64,000 nt of DNA from an uncultured Dysosmobacter sp. (GCF_947631635.1 NZ_CANRMB010000009.1:40172-104171); one strand, 5' to 3'; positions 22,873-31,503 are shown, numbered from the stretch's first letter. Translations and numbers: made by a program. Notes: generated by a model not told the origin, from the sequence alone.

Positions 22873-24879
22873 TTATGCCAATAACAGAAGGATGTGATAG
22901 ACCAGGAAGGAGACCACCCAGGCCACGCAGCACTGGCTGACAGCCACGCCCGCCGCCTTCCAGCCGGAGCCCAGCTCCCGCTTCACGGCGGAGATTGCCG
23001 CCACGCAGGGAGTATACAGCAGGGTGAACACCAGGAAGCTGGCGGCAGTCACGGTGGAGAACAGGGCGCTGAGGGCCTCCACAGTGACGTCGGTACCGGC
23101 GCCGGTGAGGATGCCCAGGGTGGAGATCACGGATTCCTTGGCGATGAAGCCGGTGATCAGCGCAGTGGAGACCCGCCAGTCCCCAAAGCCCAGGGGCGCA
23201 AACAGGGGCGCGATCCAGGTGCCCACGGTGGCCAGCAGGCTGTCGGCGCTGTCCGTCACCAGATTCAGCCGGGTGTCGAAGGTCTGAAGGAACCAGACCA
23301 GAATGGTGGCCACGAAGATAATGGTGAAGGCGCGGGTCAAAAAGTCCTTGGCCTTGTCCCAGCACAGCTGCCCCACGCTCTTGGCGGAGGGGAAGCGGTA
23401 GTTGGGCAGCTCCATGACAAAGGGGACCGGATTGCCCCGAAACGCCGTGACGCCCAGGACCTTGGCGGCCAAAATGCCCACCAGGATACCGGCCAGATAC
23501 AGCGCGATCATCACCAATGCGCCGTTGCGGGGGAAGAACGCGGCGGTGAACACTGCGTAGATGGGGATCTTGGCGGAGCAGCTCATGAAGGGCGTCAGCA
23601 GAATGGTCATCCGCCGGTCCCGCTCGGAGGCCAGCGTCCGGGTGGACATGATGGCGGGCACCGAGCAGCCAAAGCCGATCAGCATCGGCACGATGCTCCG
23701 GCCGGACAGGCCGATCTTCCGCAGCAGCTGGTCCATGACAAAGGCCACACGGGCCATGTATCCGGTGTCCTCCAGAATGGATAAAAAGAAGAAAAGGACC
23801 ACGATGATGGGCAAAAAGCTCAATACACTGCCTACGCCTGCGAAAATACCGTCGATCAGCAGGCTGTGGACCACCGGATTCAGGCCGTAGGCGGTCAGCC
23901 CTGCGTCCACAGCGCCGGTGAGGGCGTCGATCCCCGCCGCCAGCAGGTCGGACAGAAACGCGCCGATGACATTGAAGGTCAGATAGAAGATCGCCAGCAT
24001 GATGCCGAAGAAAATAGGCAGAGCCCAATATTTGTTGGTGACCACCCGATCGATGGCCTCGCTGCGCTGCCGTTCCCTGGACTCCCGGCATTTGACCACC
24101 GTCGCCCGGCAGATGCCCTCAATGAAGTCGTACCGCATGTCCGCCAGGGCCGCGTTGCGGTCCATGCCGTGTTCGGCCTCCATCTCCTGAACGCTGTGCT
24201 CGATCAGCTCCAGCTCGTTCTGGTCCAGCTCCAGCCGCTCCCGGATATCGGGGTCGTCCTCGATCAGCTTGGTGGCGGCGAACCGGACCGGAAGCCCGGA
24301 GGCCTCGGCGTGGTCCTCGATCTGATGGACCACCGCGTGGATGCAACGGTGGACGGGACCGGGGGAGCAGAAGTCGTACACCGCCGGATAGGTGCGGTTT
24401 TTCGCCACGCTGACCGCGGTGCGGATCAGTTCGTCCACGCCCTGGTTCTTCACCGCCGAAATGGGGACCACAGGGATGCCCAGGGCCTTGGACATGCCCT
24501 GGATGTCGATGGTGCCGCCGTTGGCGGAGACCTCGTCCATCATGTTCAGCGCCAGCACCATGGGGATGCGCATCTCCATCAATTGCAGAGTCAGGTAGAG
24601 ATTCCGCTCAATGTTGGTGGCGTCCACGATATTGATGATGCCGTCCGGCTTCTGGTTCAGGATGAAGTCCCGGGTGACGATCTCCTCCGGCGTATAGGGC
24701 CGGATGGAGTAGATGCCCGGCAGATCCACGACGGTGCAGTCCTTCTGCCCCCGGACCTCACCGGATTTCTGATCCACGGTGACGCCGGGGAAGTTGCCCA
24801 CATGCTGGTTGGAGCCGGTGAGCTGGTTGAACAGGGTGGTCTTGCCGCAGTTTTGATTGCCTGCCAGTGCGAGGATCAT
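22873..24879 (-). CDS. feoB: Ferrous iron transporter FeoB
   Basis: A 668-residue protein. N-terminal GTPase domain: G1 GNQNCGKTT (about 7-15), G3 DLPG, G4 NMMD, followed by the helical GDI-like domain; then the membrane part with two gate repeats (GRSIVPMLIGFGCSVPAIM and the C-terminal LLYTPCVAAI) whose Cys are thought to line the Fe2+ path. Moves Fe2+ into the cell. The ATG overlaps the feoA stop (ATGA), which dictates the start and drops a 24-residue upstream extension. Confidence 0.96.
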   Translation of the reverse strand: MILALAGNQNCGKTTLFNQLTGSNQHVGNFPGVTVDQKSGEVRGQKDCTVVDLPGIYSIRPYTPEEIVTRDFILNQKPDGIINIVDATNIERNLYLTLQLMEMRIPMVLALNMMDEVSANGGTIDIQGMSKALGIPVVPISAVKNQGVDELIRTAVSVAKNRTYPAVYDFCSPGPVHRCIHAVVHQIEDHAEASGLPVRFAATKLIEDDPDIRERLELDQNELELIEHSVQEMEAEHGMDRNAALADMRYDFIEGICRATVVKCRESRERQRSEAIDRVVTNKYWALPIFFGIMLAIFYLTFNVIGAFLSDLLAAGIDALTGAVDAGLTAYGLNPVVHSLLIDGIFAGVGSVLSFLPIIVVLFFFLSILEDTGYMARVAFVMDQLLRKIGLSGRSIVPMLIGFGCSVPAIMSTRTLASERDRRMTILLTPFMSCSAKIPIYAVFTAAFFPRNGALVMIALYLAGILVGILAAKVLGVTAFRGNPVPFVMELPNYRFPSAKSVGQLCWDKAKDFLTRAFTIIFVATILVWFLQTFDTRLNLVTDSADSLLATVGTWIAPLFAPLGFGDWRVSTALITGFIAKESVISTLGILTGAGTDVTVEALSALFSTVTAASFLVFTLLYTPCVAAISAVKRELGSGWKAAGVAVSQCCVAWVVSFLVYHILLLLA

Positions 24880-25112
24880 GCCTTCCTCACCTCCACGGTG
24901 ATATTGTGGGCGTCCTCTTTCCGCAGGGACAGGGAGTAGCCCCGCACCCACAGCTCAATGGGATCTCCCAGAGGGGCGACCTTTTCGACCCGCACCAGAG
25001 TCTTGGGGATCAGGCCCATGTCCAGCAGACGGCAGCGCAGCGGGCCCTCTCCGCCCACAGCGGTGATGACAGCGTCCTGGCCCAGGGGCAGCATATCCAA
25101 AGTCATCGGCAA
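24876..25112 (-). CDS. feoA: Ferrous iron transport protein FeoA
   Basis: A 78-residue SH3-like protein with the family core GEGPLRCRLLDMGLIPKTLV and a C-terminal GYSLSLRKEDAHNITV. It helps FeoB, probably by binding its cytoplasmic domain. First gene of feoA-feoB-Cys-rich peptide. AAAGGAGG lies eight bases before MPMTLD; a second Met two codons later is a possible start. Confidence 0.95.
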   Translation of the reverse strand: MPMTLDMLPLGQDAVITAVGGEGPLRCRLLDMGLIPKTLVRVEKVAPLGDPIELWVRGYSLSLRKEDAHNITVEVRKA

Positions 25113-25125
25113 TTTCCTCCTTTAC

Positions 25126-25178
25126 AGTTAGCTTATTCTAACTATTGCGAGTCTATCACGGCATCTCGTCTCTGTCAA
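25126..25178 (-). promoter_or_regulatory. feo promoter with DtxR-like operator
   Basis: Minus-strand TTGACA (25178-25173), 17-base spacer, TAGACT (25155-25150). Seven bases further lies AGTTAG-6 bases-CTAACT (25126-25143), a perfect-arm palindrome related to the TTAGG..CCTAA class of DtxR/IdeR/MntR sites. Covering the transcript start, it would allow iron-bound repressor to shut off feo. A Fur box is less likely from the arm sequence. Confidence 0.75.
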
Positions 25179-25226
25179 ATAGCAAAATCACCAGAATTTC
25201 CGACAAACTTTTTAAATCATTTTGTA

Positions 25227-25311
25227 TACCATCGATTGACAAGGGGAAATACGGTTTTTCGGGGCTAAAACAAATGCTGGCAGGCGTGTTTCCCCTTGTT
25301 AATCGATGGTA
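25227..25311. repeat. Long imperfect palindrome, possible mini-MITE
   Basis: The left arm TACCATCGATTGACAAGGGG and following six bases match the reverse complement of the right end (25286-25311) over 26 bases with two mismatches, leaving a 33-base loop. Total 85 bases between the feo promoter and the glyoxalase-like gene. Either a small palindromic transposon-like repeat or a strong structured RNA. Confidence 0.7.
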
Positions 25312-25397
25312 GAAAAACCTTCTGGCAGGAGGAAGCAGTTGCGGGGGCCTGGAAGGCTGTGGTATACTGAGATCATCAAAAAAATGAGGTGATCGGG

Positions 25398-25763
25398 ATG
25401 CTTTCATTCAACCATTTCAACTTCAATGTGTCGGATCTGGACAAGTCCCTTCAATTTTATAAGGACGCCCTGGATCTGGAGCCGGTGCGCCGGAAGGAAG
25501 CGGCGGACGGCAACTTTGTCATTGCCTTTCTGGGGGACGGGAAGACGGACTTCCGTCTGGAGCTGACCTGGCTGCGGGACCATCCCCAGAAGTACGATCT
25601 GGGGGAGTGCGAATTCCACCTGGCCATGCAGGCGGAGGACTACGCCGCCGCCCATGCCCGGCATGACGCGCTGGGCTGCATCTGCTTTGAAAACCCGGAG
25701 ATGGGCATCTACTTCATCAGCGACCCCGACGGGTACTGGATCGAGATCATTCCCGCGCGGTAA
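25398..25763 (+). CDS. Glyoxalase/bleomycin resistance (VOC) family protein
   Basis: A 121-residue VOC fold protein: LSFNHFNFNVSDLDKSLQFYKD at the start and GIYFISDPDGYWIEIIP at the end are the two beta-alpha-beta-beta-beta units seen in lactoylglutathione lyases. Likely metal ligands are His 5, Glu in LRLEL-like ELTW and the final Glu. The ATG at 25398 follows GAGGTGA; TTGCGG and TATACT (25339, 25363) with an 18-base spacer are a possible promoter. Substrate may be methylglyoxal adduct or another small metabolite. Confidence 0.85.
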   Translation: MLSFNHFNFNVSDLDKSLQFYKDALDLEPVRRKEAADGNFVIAFLGDGKTDFRLELTWLRDHPQKYDLGECEFHLAMQAEDYAAAHARHDALGCICFENPEMGIYFISDPDGYWIEIIPAR

Positions 25764-25772
25764 GGGGGAGAG

Positions 25773-27083
25773 ATGAAACGGCTGTTTGCGCTGTTGGCCG
25801 CCCTGCTTCTGCTGACGGCCTCGGCTGCTGCCTTGGAGCCGGTGAAGCGGCCCATCTCCAACGGCGGCTACACCCACTATGCCATCGACGGCGACGGTAC
25901 CCTCTGGTCCTGGGGCGACAGCTTCCACGGCGGTATCACCGCCGAGGTGGACCCGGTACTCTGGGAAGATGCCGTACCGGAGGTGAAGCACGCGGTCTAT
26001 GCGGAGAGCGGTTTTTTGGCAGGCTTTGCGGTGGATCGGGACGGCGTCCTCTGGGGCTGGGGGAGTGATTTTCAGGGGAAGCTGTGCGGACAGAGCGGCC
26101 GTCAGGGCGCGGTACGGCTGATGGACCACGTGGTTTCGGTCCACGATATGACTGAATGTGTTGTGGCGCTGAAGGACGACGGGACGCTGTGGACCTGGGG
26201 CGGATATGATTCGGAGACGGAAACGTTCCGGATGCCGGAGCAGATCATGGACCAGGTGCGGGCCTTTTGGGGAAATTATATCCAGTTGGAGAGCGGTACA
26301 TGGGTAGAGCGGCGGTCCGCCGAAGATGGAGAGACTTTGCTGCTCCCGGTGGCGGTCAACGCGGCGGAGGTGAGCTATGATTATGCCGCGGACGCACTGC
26401 TGATGCTGGGAGAGAACGGCGGCCTCTATCGGGCGGTCCGCAAAGGGGATTGGTACGGCACGCCGGAGCTGCTGCTGGAAAACGTAGTCTGCTTCCACGG
26501 CGGACTTGGTCCCACCGCTGTGACGGTGGAGGGCACCCTCTGGTCTTGGGGCCGCGGGAGGCCCGCCATCCTAAAGGACGGTGCGCCGGACTCGGAGGAC
26601 GCCTATAACGGTGACCTGCCGGACAAGGAGCTGGCGGTCCCGGTGAAGATCATGGAGGGCGTCCGTTACGCAGAGGCCACCGAGGACTGTACGCTGGCGA
26701 TTCTGGAGGATGGCAGCCTCTGGGAGCTGCCCAGCACGTATCATGTGTCCATTCAGGAGGAGTACCCGCAGGATCGGTTCCCGGAGGTCCGGACGGAATG
26801 CAGGAAACTGATGGAGCAGGCGGGAGAGGTGTCCTGGATGGAGATCGATCCGAATGCCCCGGCACCGGAACTGCTGGAGATGCCGGATGCCCTGCGGGAA
26901 AAGCCGGAGGCAGAGACAGAAGTGCCTGTGGAAACACCCCGGGAGGAACCGGCGGAGACGCCGGCGGTTGAGGAGACACCTCTGTCCACCGCGGAGCGCG
27001 GCCCGGTCTTCTGGGCGGCGCTGGCGGTTTCCCTGCTGCCCCTGGCGGCGGCTGTGTGCTTCCAATGGAAAAAGCGGCGCTGA
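25773..27083 (+). CDS. Secreted RCC1-like repeat protein with C-terminal membrane anchor
   Basis: A 436-residue protein. Signal peptide about 1-21 (MKRLFALLAALLLLTASAAA), then RCC1-like blades recognised by DGTLWSWG, DGVLWGWG, DGTLWTWG and EGTLWSWG, at roughly 37, 91, 137 and 247, next a Pro/Glu-rich stalk (about 365-410) and a final hydrophobic helix with basic end KKRR. So a propeller-like domain held on the outside of the membrane. It lies nine bases after the VOC gene. Function unknown; such Firmicutes proteins are common but not studied. Confidence 0.8.
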   Translation: MKRLFALLAALLLLTASAAALEPVKRPISNGGYTHYAIDGDGTLWSWGDSFHGGITAEVDPVLWEDAVPEVKHAVYAESGFLAGFAVDRDGVLWGWGSDFQGKLCGQSGRQGAVRLMDHVVSVHDMTECVVALKDDGTLWTWGGYDSETETFRMPEQIMDQVRAFWGNYIQLESGTWVERRSAEDGETLLLPVAVNAAEVSYDYAADALLMLGENGGLYRAVRKGDWYGTPELLLENVVCFHGGLGPTAVTVEGTLWSWGRGRPAILKDGAPDSEDAYNGDLPDKELAVPVKIMEGVRYAEATEDCTLAILEDGSLWELPSTYHVSIQEEYPQDRFPEVRTECRKLMEQAGEVSWMEIDPNAPAPELLEMPDALREKPEAETEVPVETPREEPAETPAVEETPLSTAERGPVFWAALAVSLLPLAAAVCFQWKKRR

Positions 27084-27137
27084 AGCGGGACGGCACGGCG
27101 CGCTCTGCGCCAAAAGGAGACTGACGACGACAAAAAT

Positions 27138-27171
27138 CGCCTCCGCGGCATTGCCGCGGAGGCGGTTTTTT
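27138..27171. terminator. Shared terminator between converging genes
   Basis: CGCCTCCGCGGC pairs perfectly with GCCGCGGAGGCG across ATT; six T to the right, five A to the left. Confidence 0.9.
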
Positions 27172-27176
27172 CGTGT

Positions 27177-28433
27177 TTACCAGACCAGCGTCTGGAAGTA
27201 GTCCTCGATCGTCTCCGCTCTCCGGATCAGCTCCACAGAGCCGTCCTCTTTCAGCAGCAGCTCAGCGGAGCGGAGCTTGCCGTTGTAGTTGTAGCCCATG
27301 GCGTGGCCGTGAGCGCCGGTGTCGTGGATGACCAGCAGGTCGCCCATATCGATCTTGGGCAGCATCCGGTCCACGGCGAATTTGTCGTTGTTTTCGCACA
27401 GGCCGCCGGCCACGTCGTACTTGTGGTCGCAGGGAGCGTGCTCCTTACCCATGACGGTGATGTGGTGGTAGGCTCCGTACATGGCGGGGCGCATCAGGTT
27501 GCAGGCGCAGGCGTCCACACCGATGTACTCCTTATAGATATGCTTTTCGTGGATGGCCCGGGTGACCAGGTGGCCGTAGGGCGCCAGCATGAAGCGGCCC
27601 AGCTCCGTGTACAGGGCCACGTCATCCATTCCAGCGGGCACCAGGATCTCCTCATAGGCCCTGCGCACGCCCTCGCCGATCGCGGCGATGTCGTTGGCGG
27701 GCTGCTCCGGCCGGTAGGGAATGCCCACGCCGCCGGAGAGATTGATGAACGTGATGTGGACGCCGGTCTCCTCTTTCAATTCCACGGCCAGCTGGAACAG
27801 GAGGCGGGCCAGGGCAGGGTGATATTCATTGGAGAGGGTGTTGGAGGCCAGGAAGCTGTGGATGCCGAACTCCTTGGCACCCATGGCGGATAGCCGCTGG
27901 AAGGCCTCCGCGATCTGCATGCGGGTCATGCCGTACTTGGCGTCGCCGGGGTTGTCCATCACCTGAAAGCCCTCCCGGGTCTCTCCCAGAGTGAACACGC
28001 CGCCGGGATTGTAGCGGCAGCAGATCTTTTCGGGAATTTTGCCGATGGACTGTTCCAGATAATCCACCAGAGTGATGTCGTCCAGATTGATGATGGCGCC
28101 CAGCTCGTCCGCCAGCTGGAACTCCTCGGCCGGGGTGTTGTTGGAGGAGAACATGATGCCCTCACCGGTGACGCCGCACTTCTCCGCCATCAGCAGCTCC
28201 GCCAGGGAGGAGCAGTCACAGCCGCAGCCCTCCTCTTTCAAAATTTTCAAAATGGCGGGGGTGGGAGTGGCCTTCACGGCGAAATACTCCCGGTAACCGG
28301 GATTCCAAGCAAAGGCGGCTTTCAGGCGGCGGGCATTTTCCCGGATGCCTTTTTCGTCATAGATGTGAAAGGGCGTGGGATACTGGGCGGCAATGGCCTC
28401 CAGCTGTTCTTTTGTGACAAAGGGAGTTTTCAT
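27177..28433 (-). CDS. lysA: Diaminopimelate decarboxylase
   Basis: A 418-residue fold-type III PLP enzyme: the PLP-binding Lys is in YFAVKATPTP (about 51), HSFLASNTLSNEY carries the Arg/His loop region, NLSGGVGIPY is the phosphate loop, and CENNDKFAVDR carries the active-site Cys-Glu. It decarboxylates meso-diaminopimelate to lysine. This is the variant of LysA common in Clostridia. Start MKTPFVTKE at 28433 has GAGGTC eight bases upstream; the longer frame has no site. It is a single-gene unit here. A related carboxynorspermidine or arginine decarboxylase is less likely. Confidence 0.85.
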   Translation of the reverse strand: MKTPFVTKEQLEAIAAQYPTPFHIYDEKGIRENARRLKAAFAWNPGYREYFAVKATPTPAILKILKEEGCGCDCSSLAELLMAEKCGVTGEGIMFSSNNTPAEEFQLADELGAIINLDDITLVDYLEQSIGKIPEKICCRYNPGGVFTLGETREGFQVMDNPGDAKYGMTRMQIAEAFQRLSAMGAKEFGIHSFLASNTLSNEYHPALARLLFQLAVELKEETGVHITFINLSGGVGIPYRPEQPANDIAAIGEGVRRAYEEILVPAGMDDVALYTELGRFMLAPYGHLVTRAIHEKHIYKEYIGVDACACNLMRPAMYGAYHHITVMGKEHAPCDHKYDVAGGLCENNDKFAVDRMLPKIDMGDLLVIHDTGAHGHAMGYNYNGKLRSAELLLKEDGSVELIRRAETIEDYFQTLVW

Positions 28434-28620
28434 AGGGATGACCTCGAATCCTATCAGAGTGGGCAGGCCCGGGACCGTCCGGACCACAGATATCCCTCAT
28501 TTTACGAGCAGGCCCCTGGATTTGTCAAGAAATTTGCTGAAAAATAGCGGCATAATTGTATTTCAAATAAAAACAACGGATCTGCGCTCCAGTGACGATA
28601 TTCTGATAAAAAAATAGCCC

Positions 28621-28649
28621 TTGTTTTTAGGACAGACCCGCATTACAAT
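28621..28649 (+). promoter_or_regulatory. Promoter of the yedF operon
   Basis: TTGTTT at 28621-28626, 17-base spacer, TACAAT at 28644-28649. Confidence 0.6.
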
Positions 28650-28692
28650 AGAGGAGAGAACTTGCACCGTTGCAGACGGAGAAAGGAACGGT

Positions 28693-29313
28693 ATGATGAA
28701 AAACGTTGTTGTGAACGCCGTTGGCGAACAGTGCCCCATCCCGGTGGTAAAGGCCACCCGCGCCCTGCGGGCGATGACCGAGCCGGGAATCTTGGAAGTC
28801 CATGTGGACAATGAGATCGCGGTCCAGAACCTGACCCGGATGGCCAGCGGCCACCATTTGACGGCCAAGGCGGAAAAGACCGGCGCGGCGGAATTCGTGG
28901 TCACCATGGAGGTCACCGCCCCCGTGGGCGACGCGCCTGCCGAGGAGCCGGAGCTGGCCTGTGCGCCGGATATGCGGAGCGATTTTGTAGTGGCTGTGGA
29001 CACCGATGTGATGGGCCGCGGCAGTGACGAATTGGGCAGGACTCTGATGAAGGGCTTTTTGTTCGCTGTCAGCCAGCTGCCCAAGCTGCCCAAGACCATC
29101 CTGTTCTATAACGGCGGCGCCAAGCTGACCGTGGAGGGCTCTGATTCCCTGGAGGACCTGAAAAAGATGGAGGCCCAGGGGGTGGAGATCCTGACCTGCG
29201 GCACCTGCCTCAACTTTTACGGCCTGACGGAGAAGCTGGCGGTGGGCTCCGCCACCAATATGTACAGCATCGTGGAGACGCTGGCAGGGGCGGGAAAGGT
29301 CATCAAGCCATGA
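28693..29313 (+). CDS. yedF: YedF-type sulfurtransferase-like selenium metabolism protein
   Basis: A 206-residue fusion: TusA-like domain about 3-72 with the CPxP motif (EQCPIPVVK, Cys about 14), then a DsrE-like domain about 97-206 with ILTCGTCLNFYG near the end. This two-domain form is the YedF of selenium-using Bacillota and is thought to carry persulfide or selenide. It is coupled to the following desulfurase by ATGA. AAAGGAACGG precedes the Met pair at 28693/28696. Confidence 0.9.
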   Translation: MMKNVVVNAVGEQCPIPVVKATRALRAMTEPGILEVHVDNEIAVQNLTRMASGHHLTAKAEKTGAAEFVVTMEVTAPVGDAPAEEPELACAPDMRSDFVVAVDTDVMGRGSDELGRTLMKGFLFAVSQLPKLPKTILFYNGGAKLTVEGSDSLEDLKKMEAQGVEILTCGTCLNFYGLTEKLAVGSATNMYSIVETLAGAGKVIKP

Positions 29314-30452
29314 TCTATCTGGACAATGCCGCCACCACCCGGCCCAAGCCGCCGGGCGTGGCGGAGGCGGTGACGGCGGCCATGAACGCCTACGGAAACT
29401 GCGGCCGGGGCGTCCATGACGACGCATTGTCCGCCGCCCGGACGGTCTACGGCGTCCGGCAGAAGCTGGCGGACCTGTTCAACTGCTCCAGGGCGGACCA
29501 TGTGGCGTTCACGCAGAACTCCACACAGGCGCTGAACATCGCCATCAGCGGCCTGCTGACGGCGGAGGACCACGTGATCTCCACAGACCTGGAGCACAAT
29601 TCCGTCCTGCGGCCCCTGTATCGCCTGCGGGAGCAGGGCATGGCGGTGGAGTTCGTGTCCGCCGGCCGGACCGGAAGCATCGACTATGGGGACTTTGAAC
29701 GGCTGCTGCGGCCCAACACCCGGGCTGTGGTCTGCACCCATGCCTCCAACCTGACGGGGGATCTGGTGGATATCCAACAGGTGGGGGCGTTTGCACACCG
29801 GCATGGCCTGCTGTTTATTCTGGACGCCTCCCAGACGGCGGGCGTATTCCCCATCGACATGGAGCGCCGGCACATCGATGTGGTGTGCTTCACCGGGCAC
29901 AAGAGCCTGCTGGGGCCTCAAGGCACCGGCGGCCTGTGCGTCCGGGAGGGCGTGGAGGTCCGCCCCTTTGCCGTGGGCGGCACCGGGGTCCAGAGCTATT
30001 TGGAGACACAGCCCATGGAGTATCCCACCCGCCTGGAGGCCGGGACGTTGAACAGCCACGGCATCGCGGGGCTGGGCGCGGCGCTGGACTTCATCGAAAA
30101 GACCGGCATGGATGCCATCCGCGCCCATGAGATGGACCTGGCCCGCCGGTTTTACCAGGCCGTCCGCCTGCTCCCGGGCGTTACGGTATACGGCGATCAC
30201 ACCGCGCCGGAGCGTGCGCCTGTGGTGACGCTGAACATCGGAGATGTGGACTCAGCGGAGGTATCCGACGAGCTGGCGGAGCGCTTCGGCATCGCCACCC
30301 GTCCCGGCGCCCACTGCGCGCCCCGGCTCCACCGGGCGCTGGGGACCGGGGCGCAGGGCGCGGTCCGGTTCTCCTGGTCCTATTTCAACACAGCGGCGGA
30401 GACCGATGCCGCGGCGGAGGCGGTCCGCGTCCTGGCGGAGGAGGCCCTGTGA
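29310..30452 (+). CDS. Cysteine desulfurase family PLP enzyme
   Basis: A 380-residue class V aminotransferase-fold enzyme: FILDASQTAGV with the PLP Asp, CFTGHKSLLGPQG with the PLP Lys (about 198), and RPGAHCAPRLHRALG with the likely active Cys near residue 338. It takes sulfur or selenium from cysteine or selenocysteine. Its place between yedF and a DUF3343 gene is the usual selenium-linked order, so it may deliver selenium to SelD or to molybdenum hydroxylase maturation. No selD or selA is visible in the window. Confidence 0.88.
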   Translation: MIYLDNAATTRPKPPGVAEAVTAAMNAYGNCGRGVHDDALSAARTVYGVRQKLADLFNCSRADHVAFTQNSTQALNIAISGLLTAEDHVISTDLEHNSVLRPLYRLREQGMAVEFVSAGRTGSIDYGDFERLLRPNTRAVVCTHASNLTGDLVDIQQVGAFAHRHGLLFILDASQTAGVFPIDMERRHIDVVCFTGHKSLLGPQGTGGLCVREGVEVRPFAVGGTGVQSYLETQPMEYPTRLEAGTLNSHGIAGLGAALDFIEKTGMDAIRAHEMDLARRFYQAVRLLPGVTVYGDHTAPERAPVVTLNIGDVDSAEVSDELAERFGIATRPGAHCAPRLHRALGTGAQGAVRFSWSYFNTAAETDAAAEAVRVLAEEAL

Positions 30453-30453
30453 G

Positions 30454-30690
30454 ATGCGGGAAAAGACGGAAAAGTGCGTGGTGACCTTCCGAACCACCAC
30501 CGGGGCCATGGCCATGGAGCGCGCCTGTAAGTCGGCGGGAGTGCCGGGGCGGCTGATCCCCGTGCCCCGGACCATCACCGCAGGCTGCGGCATGTGCTGG
30601 GCCGCACCGCCGGCCGCCCGGGAGGCGGTGGAGGAATTGGTGATGGAACAGCACTTGGATGTGGACGGGATCTATGCTATAATCCTCTGA
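30454..30690 (+). CDS. DUF3343 putative Se/S carrier protein
   Basis: A 78-residue protein starting MREKTEKCVVTFRTTTGAM and containing RLIPVPRTITAGCGMCW, the DUF3343 core with the conserved GCGMC-type Cys pair and a substrate loop. Proteins of this family neighbour YedF and desulfurases and are thought to carry sulfur or selenium. The start is one base after the desulfurase stop; a 210-base upstream extension of the frame is rejected because it overlaps the desulfurase in another frame. Confidence 0.85.
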   Translation: MREKTEKCVVTFRTTTGAMAMERACKSAGVPGRLIPVPRTITAGCGMCWAAPPAAREAVEELVMEQHLDVDGIYAIIL

Positions 30691-30701
30691 GAGGTGATTC
30701 G

Positions 30702-30875
30702 ATGGCAGCTAATTGCGAGGAGTGTGTCCACTACGATTATGACGACGAGCTGGACGCCTATTTCTGCACCATGGACCTGGATGAGGACGAGATGGAGCGC
30801 TTTCTGCGCAGCGCCAACAACGCTTGCCCCTTCTACCGCCGGGGCGGCGACTATGAGACCGCCCGGCGGCAGTGA
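30702..30875 (+). CDS. Small Cys-containing acidic protein (DUF6472-like)
   Basis: A 57-residue, strongly acidic protein with CEECVHYDYDDELDAYFC and a later NACPFYRRG, that is four or five Cys arranged like a small metal-binding knot. Start at 30702 follows GAGGTGA. Proteins of this look are common in Oscillospiraceae and Lachnospiraceae and go under a DUF name; function unknown. Same direction and close spacing suggest it is in the yedF operon. Confidence 0.75.
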   Translation: MAANCEECVHYDYDDELDAYFCTMDLDEDEMERFLRSANNACPFYRRGGDYETARRQ

Positions 30876-30887
30876 GGAGAGAGGCAG

Positions 30888-31406
30888 ATGGAACTGGTAG
30901 ACCTGTATGATGAAAACCGCGTCCCCCTGGGGAGAACGGCGGAGCGATATGCGAAGAAGGACCCCGGCGAGCTGCGCATCGTGGTCCATGTGTGCCTGTT
31001 TGACCGCCTGGGCCGCCTGCTGATCCAGCGGCGGACGGAGAACAAGCACATCTGGCCCGGATTGTGGGATGTGACGGTGGGCGGCGGCGTGGATGCCGGA
31101 GAGACCACCCGCCAGGGGGCGGAGCGTGAGATCCGGGAGGAGCTGGGCTATGCCCTGGACCTGTCCGGCCTGCGGCCCTCGGTGACTGTGAATTTTGCCG
31201 GTGGGTTCGACGACTTTTTCATCGCCGTCCGGGATGTGGACATCGATGGGCTGTCCCTCCAGGCCGAGGAGGTCAGCGCCGTCCGCTGGGTGACGCTGGA
31301 AGAGCTGCTGGCTATGGTGGACGACGGCAGCTTCATCCCCTATCCCAAGAGCTTTCTGCAATTCCTGTTCGACATGCGGGAGACCTTTGGATTTCCCACC
31401 AAATAA
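30888..31406 (+). CDS. Nudix hydrolase (isopentenyl-diphosphate isomerase-like)
   Basis: A 172-residue protein with a full Nudix box GGGVDAGETTRQGAEREIRE followed by ELGY (about 64-86). The N-terminus VDLYDENRVPLGRTAERY and LLIQRRTENKHIWPGLWDV are typical of the YfcD/Idi-like group. It probably hydrolyses a nucleoside diphosphate derivative; a true isomerase would need an active Cys in another context that I do not see. GAGAGAGGCAG precedes the ATG. Last gene of the yedF run. Confidence 0.88.
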   Translation: MELVDLYDENRVPLGRTAERYAKKDPGELRIVVHVCLFDRLGRLLIQRRTENKHIWPGLWDVTVGGGVDAGETTRQGAEREIREELGYALDLSGLRPSVTVNFAGGFDDFFIAVRDVDIDGLSLQAEEVSAVRWVTLEELLAMVDDGSFIPYPKSFLQFLFDMRETFGFPTK

Positions 31407-31473
31407 AAAAGCCCCTTTTCAGTTCCATGCGGCGCTGGCATTCATCATGGCCTTTTTGTCAGGGCGGACAAAA

Positions 31474-31503
31474 GGACAGCCGTCATAAAGCTGGCGGCTG
31501 TCC
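31474..31503. terminator. Hairpin between Nudix gene and a converging small gene
   Basis: GGACAGCCG pairs with CGGCTGTCC across 12 bases. On the minus strand CTTTTGTCC follows, on the plus strand AATAAAAT, so it mainly serves the small membrane protein gene. Confidence 0.65.

Noticed and set aside
22661..24091. 476-residue minus-strand frame in another frame over feoB
   Set aside because: Overlaps the well supported feoB frame and the Cys-rich peptide; composition is shadow-like.
30888..31406. True isopentenyl-diphosphate isomerase
   Set aside because: The Nudix box is of the hydrolase type and the catalytic Cys and Glu context of Idi was not recognised.
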